A stretch of 7,771 nt of DNA from an uncultured Sphingobacteriales bacterium. Its GTDB lineage: Bacteria; Bacteroidota; Bacteroidia; Chitinophagales; Chitinophagaceae. The translations under genes and the position numbers were made by a program. The notes under the pieces were generated by a model that worked only from the letters and a program-made list of their open reading frames with translations, was not told where the DNA came from and searched no databases. The stretch is taken from contig CAMPKG010000158.1 in NCBI GenBank assembly GCA_946887085.1, positions 1-7,771 of the forward strand, read 5' to 3'. Position 1 is the first letter of the stretch. Every line of letters starts with the position of its first letter. Below are positions 1 to 6,402 of this stretch, in pieces.

Positions 1-541
<541 letters not shown>

Positions 542-584
542 ATTTTATTTTTCTTATCTACTATATTTAAGTTGCTTTTTCCTT

Positions 585-607
585 TATGTCTCGATATTAG
601 ACGCATA
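585..607 (+). other. Possible hairpin in the 23S-5S spacer
   Basis: The spacer between 23S and 5S (about 542-625) is AT-rich, with several T runs, and holds no tRNA. One modest hairpin is visible: TATGTCT (585-591) can pair with AGAC (599-602) and, past a two-base bulge, ATA (605-607), around a 7-base loop. It could be an rRNA processing element, but the stem is short and may be chance. Confidence 0.25.
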
Positions 608-625
608 ACAAATCGTCAAACCGTC

Positions 626-738
<113 letters not shown>

Positions 739-744
739 TTATTT

Positions 745-779
745 AAGAGACCTTCATGCTAATGCATGAGGGTCTTTTT
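745..779 (+). terminator. Intrinsic terminator of the rRNA operon
   Basis: A 12-bp stem pairs AGACCTTCATGC (748-759) with GCATGAGGGTCT (764-775) around the 4-base loop TAAT, with one G-U pair. It is followed by TTTT and then GTTTT. The flanking AAG and TTT can extend the stem by three pairs. It starts about 7 bases after the 5S gene, as expected for the end of an rRNA operon. Confidence 0.93.
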
Positions 780-849
780 GTTTTAAACCTGTTCGACATT
801 CTTAAGTTTTCTCCCATCAATATTTTAGCGAATTTTATGATCAAACCAA

Positions 850-1377
850 ATGGTTATGGAATACGCTATCGATAAGGCGCTGCCTATCCTCGAAAAAACG
901 CCGGCTTTACTAAAACTATGGTTGCAGGGTTTGAGTGATGAATGGATCGTCAATAACGAAGGTGGGGATACCTGGAGTGTTTACGATGTAGTAGGCCATC
1001 TGATACACGGTGAGCGCACCGATTGGATGGCGCGTATCCGAAAAACTTTAAGCGATACAGATAAAGAGTTCGTTCCTTTTGATCGCTTCGCGCAATTCAA
1101 TGAAAGCAAGGGTAAAACGCTCGATCAATTACTAGATGAATTTGCAACTATCAGGAAACAAAACCTCGAAGAATTCAGATCGCTAAACATCTCCGAACAG
1201 GTTCTCAGTAAAACAGGTATTCATCCCTCTTTCGGAACAGTTACACTCAGACAATTATTATCAACCTGGGTAGCGCACGATCTTTCGCACATAGCGCAGA
1301 TAGCCAGGGTAATGGCTAAGCAATATAAAGAGGAAGTTGGTCCCTGGGTGGAATACCTGTCGATAATGAAACGGTAG
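850..1377 (+). CDS. DinB-family protein (DinB_2-like four-helix metal-binding fold)
   Basis: A 175-residue cytoplasmic protein with no signal peptide. Its length and helical pattern fit the DinB/YfiT-like superfamily. Members of this fold carry a divalent metal on three histidines, and some act as thiol transferases or damage-inducible proteins. The likely triad is visible: His50 in VVGHLIHGE and His143 plus His147 in WVAHDLSHIAQI, the usual H...HxxxH spacing. The WSVYDVVGHLIHGE segment and the C-terminal AHDLSHIAQIARVM helix are the strongest family marks. Translation could start at 850 (Met1) or 856 (Met3); there is no Shine-Dalgarno sequence to decide. No TAnnTTTG promoter is evident in the 70 bases after the rRNA terminator. 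The stop codon TAG abuts the stop codon of the convergent gene, with no terminator between. The family call is solid; the substrate or cellular role cannot be inferred. Confidence 0.88.
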   Translation: MVMEYAIDKALPILEKTPALLKLWLQGLSDEWIVNNEGGDTWSVYDVVGHLIHGERTDWMARIRKTLSDTDKEFVPFDRFAQFNESKGKTLDQLLDEFATIRKQNLEEFRSLNISEQVLSKTGIHPSFGTVTLRQLLSTWVAHDLSHIAQIARVMAKQYKEEVGPWVEYLSIMKR

Positions 1378-2022
1378 TTAGCGCTTTCTCCTGAAATCGC
1401 CGCGTTTCCAGGCATCGAAAAACTCAGCCCATGCGAGCGGACTAAACACATTGGACGGGGGACGCTGCCCATAATAGCTGGCCTGTACTGCCTGCATACT
1501 TTGGTAGGCCGCCTGGTTCTCGCTGCCCCTGCGCGGCATGCTGTACGCAAGCGCACGGAGCGTAAGGGCATCGGTATTTTTCCTGGCAGTTTCAAGAGGA
1601 TCGTCGGGCACTTGCGCATACCTGAATGCATACTCAAATTGCTCTTTAGTTGGCAAAGCACGTATGATCGTTTCCGGCAGGTAAAAAGTGTCCTGCACCA
1701 TTAGTTGTATCAGTGAGAAATAATGGCCTGCAATATTCTGCGGAATGGCGTATTCCTTGGTACGGTAACCAATGGATGAGAATTGAAGGGTGTCCCCTTT
1801 GTACGCCACAATCGAAAACACACCCATAGGGCTCGATTCTACTCCACGATTCTTGTTTTTTACCAATACTGTTACTCCCGGTACTGCCCTCAGGCTGTCG
1901 GCAGTCATTGTGACTCCGTTTATCTGGATGATATTCTCGAAGGGATCCTGCCCGAAAGACGAAAAAGCAAACAGACAACCACAAATCAGCGCAAGGCTAT
2001 ATAACCAGGTCTTTGATCCCAT
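1378..2022 (-). CDS. Secreted protein with N-terminal CarboxypepD_reg-like domain, function unknown
   Basis: A 214-residue exported protein. Residues 1-24 form a signal peptide: MGSKTW, a hydrophobic core, then SSFGQ with predicted cleavage before Gln. The mature N-terminus (about residues 30-110) has the pattern of a carboxypeptidase-regulatory-like beta-sandwich: INGVTMTADSLRAVPGVTVLVKN, then GVFSIVAYKGDTLQFSSIGY. This domain is very common in Bacteroidota outer-membrane and surface proteins. The C-terminal half begins with YLPETIIRALPTKEQFEYAF; I recall similar segments after this domain in other Bacteroidota proteins. It ends in a basic KRGDFRRKR tail. There is no TonB-receptor barrel, so it is not a SusC-type protein. 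The frame stays open 43 codons further upstream (to 2151), but start 2022 is preferred because it begins a normal signal peptide and has a promoter-like TAACTTTG just upstream. It is divergent from mrp and convergent with the DinB gene. The function is unknown. Confidence 0.82.
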   Translation of the reverse strand: MGSKTWLYSLALICGCLFAFSSFGQDPFENIIQINGVTMTADSLRAVPGVTVLVKNKNRGVESSPMGVFSIVAYKGDTLQFSSIGYRTKEYAIPQNIAGHYFSLIQLMVQDTFYLPETIIRALPTKEQFEYAFRYAQVPDDPLETARKNTDALTLRALAYSMPRRGSENQAAYQSMQAVQASYYGQRPPSNVFSPLAWAEFFDAWKRGDFRRKR

Positions 2023-2028
2023 TGTCTT

Positions 2029-2036
2029 CAAAGTTA
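2029..2036 (-). promoter_or_regulatory. Putative Bacteroidota -7 promoter element (TAACTTTG)
   Basis: On the minus strand TAACTTTG matches the TAnnTTTG -7 consensus of Bacteroidota sigma factors and sits 6 bases before the chosen ATG at 2022. No TTG -33 element is found at the usual 17-23 base spacing, and the implied leader is close to zero. Either the mRNA is leaderless or nearly so, or the match is chance. The same 13 bases (ACTAACTTTGAAG) recur before the gene at 6357. Confidence 0.4.
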
Positions 2037-2112
2037 GTGTCCAGCGGGCAGTTTTTAAAACCAGTCCCATTAATATTATCAATAAAAGTATTAACGATAC
2101 TCTTGCCGGATG

Positions 2113-2145
2113 TTGCACAAAGAAACTATGCATGGCGTATTTTTG
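2113..2145 (+). promoter_or_regulatory. Putative mrp promoter (TTG ... TATTTTTG)
   Basis: TTG at 2113-2115 and TATTTTTG at 2138-2145 are separated by 22 bases, within the 17-23 spacing reported for Bacteroidota -33/-7 promoters. Transcription would start near 2152, giving a leader of about 28 bases. The weak purine stretch AAAGG (about 2170) lies before the mrp ATG. Confidence 0.5.
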
Positions 2146-2179
2146 TCGCACATTTGCCTCACTTTAACAAAGGTTTAGT

Positions 2180-3274
2180 ATGATAACGAAAGAAACGGTA
2201 TTGGCGGCGTTGAGCAATGTTCAGGAGCCGGATCTGGGTAAGGATCTTGTTACCCTGAACATGGTGCGTGATATTGAGATCGATGGAAAGAACGTTTCTT
2301 TTACCGTGGTGTTGACCACACCAGCCTGTCCTCTTAAAGAGATGATTGAAAAGGCCTGTATCACGGCTATCCATCACCTCGTGGATAAGGAAGCAATTGT
2401 GAACGTGCATATGACAGCCAATGTGGTGACGAATCGTAAAGACAACAAATCGGTGCTGCCCGGCGTGAAGAATATTATCATGGTAGCTTCGGGTAAGGGT
2501 GGTGTTGGTAAATCTACTATTGCTGTCAACCTTGCATTGGGCCTTGCGAAAGAGGGTGCTTCTGTGGGCCTGCTGGATGCAGATATTTACGGCCCTTCTA
2601 TTCCCATCATGCTAGGCATGCGCGATGAGCGACCGAAGATGACGGAAGTGAACGGCAAAGGCATGATAGTGCCTTTAGAAAGGCACGGCATCAAAGCTAT
2701 GTCTATTGGCTTGCTGATAGATGAAAAACAAGCGGTGATCTGGCGCGGCCCTATGGCTAGCTCTGCGCTGAAGCAGTTTATTACAGACGTGTATTGGCAG
2801 GAACTCGACTATCTTGTTATTGACCTTCCGCCAGGCACAGGCGATGTACACCTGACGATGGTACAATCAGTGCCTGTTACAGGTGCTGTTATCGTTTCTA
2901 CCCCCCAGGCAGTAGCAGCGGCGGATGCGCGTAAAGCTGTGATGATGTTCAAACAACAGCAGATCAACGTGCCGATACTGGGTGTTGTAGAGAACATGGC
3001 TTATTTCACACCGGCAGAATTACCCAACAATAAATATTACCTTTTTGGTAAAGGCGGTGCCCGGCAGATGGCAGAGCAATTCGACCTGCCTTTCCTCGGC
3101 GAAATTCCGCTGGTACAATCTATACGCGAAGGCGGCGACAAAGGTATACCTGCTATTCTCGATGAGCAGAATCCAGCATATAAGGACTTTGTACAATTAG
3201 CGCAAAATGTGGCCCGTAACGTATCTATCCGTAATGCTAACCTGGAGCCAACCAAAGTAGTTCAGGTAATTTAA
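2180..3274 (+). CDS. mrp: Mrp/ApbC-type iron-sulfur carrier P-loop ATPase
   Basis: A 364-residue cytoplasmic protein of the Mrp/NBP35 family, ATP-dependent carriers that help load Fe-S clusters onto apo-proteins. Residues 4-80 form a MIP18/DUF59 domain whose conserved cysteine lies in TTPACPL (Cys50). Residues about 98-345 form the ParA/MinD-like ATPase: deviant Walker A SGKGGVGKST at 104-113, DADIYGPSIP at 133-142, and the Walker B region DLPPGTGD at 215-222. Where E. coli-type Mrp has a CxxC after ENM, which binds a shared cluster across the dimer, this protein reads ENMAYFTPAELPNNKYY with no cysteines (residues 271-287). I recall the same sequence in other Bacteroidota Mrp proteins, so this is probably a lineage variant and not damage. 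Length and all nucleotide-binding motifs are intact. The gene is monocistronic: its own upstream promoter candidate and a terminator 23 bases after the stop. Confidence 0.95.
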   Translation: MITKETVLAALSNVQEPDLGKDLVTLNMVRDIEIDGKNVSFTVVLTTPACPLKEMIEKACITAIHHLVDKEAIVNVHMTANVVTNRKDNKSVLPGVKNIIMVASGKGGVGKSTIAVNLALGLAKEGASVGLLDADIYGPSIPIMLGMRDERPKMTEVNGKGMIVPLERHGIKAMSIGLLIDEKQAVIWRGPMASSALKQFITDVYWQELDYLVIDLPPGTGDVHLTMVQSVPVTGAVIVSTPQAVAAADARKAVMMFKQQQINVPILGVVENMAYFTPAELPNNKYYLFGKGGARQMAEQFDLPFLGEIPLVQSIREGGDKGIPAILDEQNPAYKDFVQLAQNVARNVSIRNANLEPTKVVQVI

Positions 3275-3297
3275 GGGGCAAAAAAATACTGCTTATC

Positions 3298-3328
3298 TAC
3301 CCGGCACACGCAGCCGGGTATCTTTTTG
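3298..3328 (+). terminator. Intrinsic terminator after mrp
   Basis: An 8-bp perfect stem pairs TACCCGGC (3298-3305) with GCCGGGTA (3313-3320) around a 7-base loop and is followed by TCTTTTTG. It lies 23 bases downstream of the mrp stop codon and separates mrp from the kinase gene. Confidence 0.9.
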
Positions 3329-3403
3329 TACGAAAATTCCGGGATAATACTTCCTGTTATGTATTAAACAAAATATATTAGGAGTGTAATTAACTGTCCC
3401 CGA

Positions 3404-4876
3404 ATGAAGTTTACCAGGTTGATATGCTCTGTCATGGCTATGTGCCTTCAAACGGGAGCATGGTGCGCTCAGCCTCCATCGCCATTACCCAGGGATATGG
3501 TTATAGATCAACGTTTGAATTACGATGAGTACCAACACTATGTTATACCTTGTATTGAGTGGCTGCAACGATCGCCCCTGGGACGTGAGATGGCAGAGCG
3601 AAGGAGAATTGACAACTTTGTGATGTACTGGCTGCAAAAGAATACCGAGGTTATAGTTCATATCCCTGATTATCTCGTAAAATTTCAGAGCATCAACAAC
3701 GAGTTTTATTTTCTGTACAATGGCGGTTGGATCAAATACGCGCTGCAGACAACAGATACAGATAAGACCAACTACCACCTTGCAGGTATCAACTCGATGC
3801 TTGATTATTACGCAGCTGGTATGGGCGTAAAACAACATTCTTATCTCGATCACCTGTTGGCATTGCGTAAGGAGGGTAGGTTGAAAAAACTATATGATAC
3901 CAGCGCAACGGCAGGTAACACTTTGTTGTTCCTGGATCATCCGCAGAAGAAAACAACGTATCCGGCAGATGAGAATCATTTCAACTTCCGGTTTACCACC
4001 ATCAATTTTCTTGATCCGAAATCGCTCAACTGTCGTTACAAGCTTGAGGGTTATTATGACGATTGGGTGCCTACCAACGATGAGTTTGTGATCTTTCCGA
4101 AACTACCACCGGGTAACTATAAATTCCGGGTACAGGCATCTGTCTTCCCGGGTTTTGCAAATGCGGTGGAGCAGCAATACGCTTTTAAGATATTAGCGCC
4201 TTTGTGGAAACAGCCTTGGTTTATAGTTAGCGGTGCGATCTTTTTTACAACGTTGCTCTACTTTGCAGCCCGCCAGCGTGAGCGGCATGTGAAGAAGGTT
4301 GCTCAATTGCAGCAGCAGCGTATGATGTTTGAATACGATCATCTGCGAAGCCAGGTAAATCCTCATTTTCTCTTCAATAGCCTGAATACGTTAACGGGCA
4401 TGATAGAGGAGGAGCCGCAAAAAGCACTGGTATATTCCAGCCACCTTGCCGATCTGTATCGTAACATACTGGCTTATCGCAGCGAGGGCCAGATTTACCT
4501 GTTTGAGGAGTTGGATATACTCGACAATTACATACAGGTGCAAAAAAGCCGTTTTGGTAATGCGTTGCAGGTAAAGATCGATGTGCCCGATGAAGTGAGA
4601 AGCGAAAGAAAGGCAGTGCCGCTTGCATTGCAGCTGTTGGTAGAGAATGCCATGAAACACAATGTCGTTTCAGCTTCGCAACCGTTAATTGTTTCCATTT
4701 CTGCTGATCATAATTATATTACGATCGCGAACAATGTTCAGGTGAAACTGAGCAAGGAAAAAGGACTCGGGATAGGCCTTGAAAATATTACCAGGCGCTA
4801 TGCCCTTGCAACCAGGCGCAGAATATTCTATGGCGCAGAAGGCGGGCAATATGTGGTAAGATTGCCGCTTTTGTAA
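3404..4876 (+). CDS. LytS-type sensor histidine kinase with a compact periplasmic domain and Y_Y_Y domain
   Basis: A 490-residue membrane sensor kinase. Order: signal peptide (1-22, ending WCAQ); a mostly helical domain (about 36-165) with IPCIEWL, NGGWIKYAL and HLAGINSMLDYY; a Y_Y_Y beta-sandwich (about 190-263) with the typical RYKLEGYYDDW and LPPGNYKFRVQA; one transmembrane helix (about 271-288); a short Gln-rich coiled coil (290-312); the His_kinase domain with phospho-acceptor His321 in QVNPHFLFNSLN; and an ATPase domain with N-box ENAMKHN (414-420) and G-box GLGIGLENI (454-462). The catalytic motifs are intact. Family members normally phosphorylate a LytTR response regulator, but none is encoded here. 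Unusually, the Reg_prop beta-propeller that often precedes Y_Y_Y is replaced by the helical domain, which resembles small secreted Bacteroidota proteins that I know only as hypothetical. The start is fixed by the signal peptide; an AGGAG at 3380-3384 is 19 bases away, too far to be a normal ribosome site. No clear promoter was found. Confidence 0.92.
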   Translation: MKFTRLICSVMAMCLQTGAWCAQPPSPLPRDMVIDQRLNYDEYQHYVIPCIEWLQRSPLGREMAERRRIDNFVMYWLQKNTEVIVHIPDYLVKFQSINNEFYFLYNGGWIKYALQTTDTDKTNYHLAGINSMLDYYAAGMGVKQHSYLDHLLALRKEGRLKKLYDTSATAGNTLLFLDHPQKKTTYPADENHFNFRFTTINFLDPKSLNCRYKLEGYYDDWVPTNDEFVIFPKLPPGNYKFRVQASVFPGFANAVEQQYAFKILAPLWKQPWFIVSGAIFFTTLLYFAARQRERHVKKVAQLQQQRMMFEYDHLRSQVNPHFLFNSLNTLTGMIEEEPQKALVYSSHLADLYRNILAYRSEGQIYLFEELDILDNYIQVQKSRFGNALQVKIDVPDEVRSERKAVPLALQLLVENAMKHNVVSASQPLIVSISADHNYITIANNVQVKLSKEKGLGIGLENITRRYALATRRRIFYGAEGGQYVVRLPLL

Positions 4877-4952
4877 AAATTATATTCATCACCAGGATCA
4901 AAGCGTTGGTATCGCAGATGCGTAAATGAAGTATTTTACATCCTTCTAACAA

Positions 4953-6020
4953 ATGCTAATGATTGTGCGTTCCCATAGACTTTTGGTGCTTTTTGCCTTT
5001 TCCTTCTGTGTTTCAATCAGCTTAAGGGCGCAAAAGTATACTCTTCGATTTGATACCGTATTTCATACCATCAGGCAAGCAAGTTATGGGAAGTTGCGTG
5101 TAATTGATCTGCGTGCCAATAAAGAAAGTTTGGGAGAACTGAAGACTGGGGCATTCAATCGAAGCAAATCGATAGTTACGGAACAGCCATTGCCTGAAGT
5201 GCTTGCTTCCTACTATGACCGGATGCTTGCGGGGCCCAGCAACGAGCATATAGAATTGTTGCTTGTTGTGCACGGACTGAAGATAGAGGACCAGGCAAAT
5301 AACGGCCAGATAGGAACGTTCTATCTTGATGTTGATCTATTCGGAGGTCACAGAAACAGATATGTTTTCTTATCCAAAATCGATTCGTTATATGAGGCGA
5401 CTTCGGGTTTTGATGTTAGTGCACTGCTCTTACATTCGGTTAAGCAAAAAATGAGCTCGATCCTCCAGCAACACGGTAGTCAGCGTTTGCGGCATATAAA
5501 GGACTACGTTTTAGATGAAGAGCAGGTGCTGACCCGCAGGCAACAAGTCAGGTCGGAATTTCCTGTTTACCAGGCAAAATACTTCAAAAAAGGCGTTTAC
5601 TACACGATGGAACAATTCTTAAATAATTCTCCTGTTGATACGCCTTTTATGAAGTCCGTTCGCGAAACGAACTGGGAAGGAATACAAGAGGAATATTTTT
5701 ACTACACCAACGAGAAAGGGCAAAGATCCAGCGAGATGAAACCGAAAACTTTTTTTGCGATTTATGACGGTGAAGCCTGGTCCTTGTCTGGCATGGATTA
5801 TGCGCAACCTATGGAATTTATAAGAGGCGATTTTTATGCAGATATGGAATTTCGTGGCGTGCTTGATGGCACAGGTGCAACTACTGCAAGCATGATGGGA
5901 GGTTTAATCGGTGCTGCCATAGAAGCGAGAATGGGGAAGACCCATTATACGATGGGGCTATACAGATCCAGATTTGACCCGGAGAGAAAGGCTTTCTCTC
6001 CACAACAACGCCTAAAGTAA
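4953..6020 (+). CDS. Secreted protein of unknown function, probably co-transcribed with the kinase
   Basis: A 355-residue exported protein that I do not recognise by function. Residues 1-26 are a signal peptide, with a hydrophobic core at about 9-24 and probable cleavage after LRA before Gln27; there is no lipobox cysteine. The body contains RVIDLRANKESLGELKTGAFNR (48-70), VTEQPLPEVLASYYDRML (75-92) and a strand-rich part with ELLLVVHGLKI. Near the end, residues 308-328 form a small-residue hydrophobic stretch (TTASMMGGLIGAAIEARMG) that could insert in a membrane or pack between helices. This general layout resembles uncharacterised periplasmic proteins of Bacteroidota. It lies 76 bases after the kinase stop with no terminator or TAnnTTTG element between, so a shared transcript is likely. 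Met1 and Met3 (4959) are equally possible starts. The protein ends 7 bases from a convergent gene. Confidence 0.78.
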   Translation: MLMIVRSHRLLVLFAFSFCVSISLRAQKYTLRFDTVFHTIRQASYGKLRVIDLRANKESLGELKTGAFNRSKSIVTEQPLPEVLASYYDRMLAGPSNEHIELLLVVHGLKIEDQANNGQIGTFYLDVDLFGGHRNRYVFLSKIDSLYEATSGFDVSALLLHSVKQKMSSILQQHGSQRLRHIKDYVLDEEQVLTRRQQVRSEFPVYQAKYFKKGVYYTMEQFLNNSPVDTPFMKSVRETNWEGIQEEYFYYTNEKGQRSSEMKPKTFFAIYDGEAWSLSGMDYAQPMEFIRGDFYADMEFRGVLDGTGATTASMMGGLIGAAIEARMGKTHYTMGLYRSRFDPERKAFSPQQRLK

Positions 6021-6027
6021 TAGATGA

Positions 6028-6357
6028 CTAAGGGAAATTATATCTCACGCCATTGGCTGAAATATATTCTTCAATAGACTGGATGACAATTTCATCAGGG
6101 TTATTTATTTCGCGGGCAATAAGGAGCACATCAAATGCATCGCCGCTGCATTGCAATAAAGCTTGTTGCGGATCTCCCGAAGCATTGTAATGTTCCATGA
6201 AGGACTTCCTGTCTGTTTCGCTGAACGGTACAATACATACGTGATCTATCAGGCATTTAACAGGGTCAGGTGTACGCAATACCAGCTCTGTATCGATAAG
6301 GTCTTCAAAATCCTCGCATATTTCCTGTGCCTGTTCGTAGGTAAAAGGTACGCTCAT
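6028..6357 (-). CDS. Small acidic cytoplasmic protein, function unknown
   Basis: A 109-residue protein with no signal peptide or membrane segment. It opens with FTYEQAQEICEDFEDLIDTEL, a strongly acidic amphipathic helix, and continues with alternating predicted strands and helices (LIDHVCIVPFS, DAFDVLLIAREI). It has four scattered cysteines (14, 35, 41, 70) that form no recognisable metal motif. I do not recognise a domain. The start ATG lies 22 bases after the stop of the glycosyltransferase gene on the same strand, so read-through from it is likely. A separate promoter candidate overlaps that stop (6375-6402). Its reading frame is clean and the codon use resembles that of its neighbours. 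It faces the secreted-protein gene, with 7 bases between the two stop codons and no hairpin. Confidence 0.7.
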   Translation of the reverse strand: MSVPFTYEQAQEICEDFEDLIDTELVLRTPDPVKCLIDHVCIVPFSETDRKSFMEHYNASGDPQQALLQCSGDAFDVLLIAREINNPDEIVIQSIEEYISANGVRYNFP

Positions 6358-6374
6358 CTCAATTTATTTCACTT

Positions 6375-6402
6375 CAAAGTTAGTCTATCATCCTGAACCC
6401 AA
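6375..6402 (-). promoter_or_regulatory. Putative internal promoter for the small acidic protein
   Basis: On the minus strand TTG (6400-6402) and TAACTTTG (6375-6382) lie 17 bases apart, at the lower edge of the normal Bacteroidota spacing, and 17 bases remain before the ATG at 6357. The element overlaps the stop codon of the upstream glycosyltransferase gene (6380-6382). The match suggests that the small gene can be expressed on its own as well as from the operon. Confidence 0.45.

Noticed and set aside
1221..1984. Overlapping minus- and plus-strand open frames (1221-1661, 1646-1984, 1501-1704, 1790-2167)
   Set aside because: They are shadows of the DinB gene and the CarboxypepD_reg-like gene, with no recognisable protein pattern of their own.
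3380..3384. AGGAG as a Shine-Dalgarno for the kinase
   Set aside because: It is 19 bases before the ATG and no alternative in-frame start lies closer; Bacteroidota rarely use such sites.
3485..3853. 122-residue open frame antisense to the kinase
   Set aside because: It lies opposite the helical sensor domain in a frame fixed by the kinase's codons; there is no signal, motif or promoter.
4918..4938. Small inverted repeat GTAAA...TTTAC between kinase and secreted protein as a terminator
   Set aside because: The stem has only five AT-rich pairs and no T run follows, so it is too weak to call.
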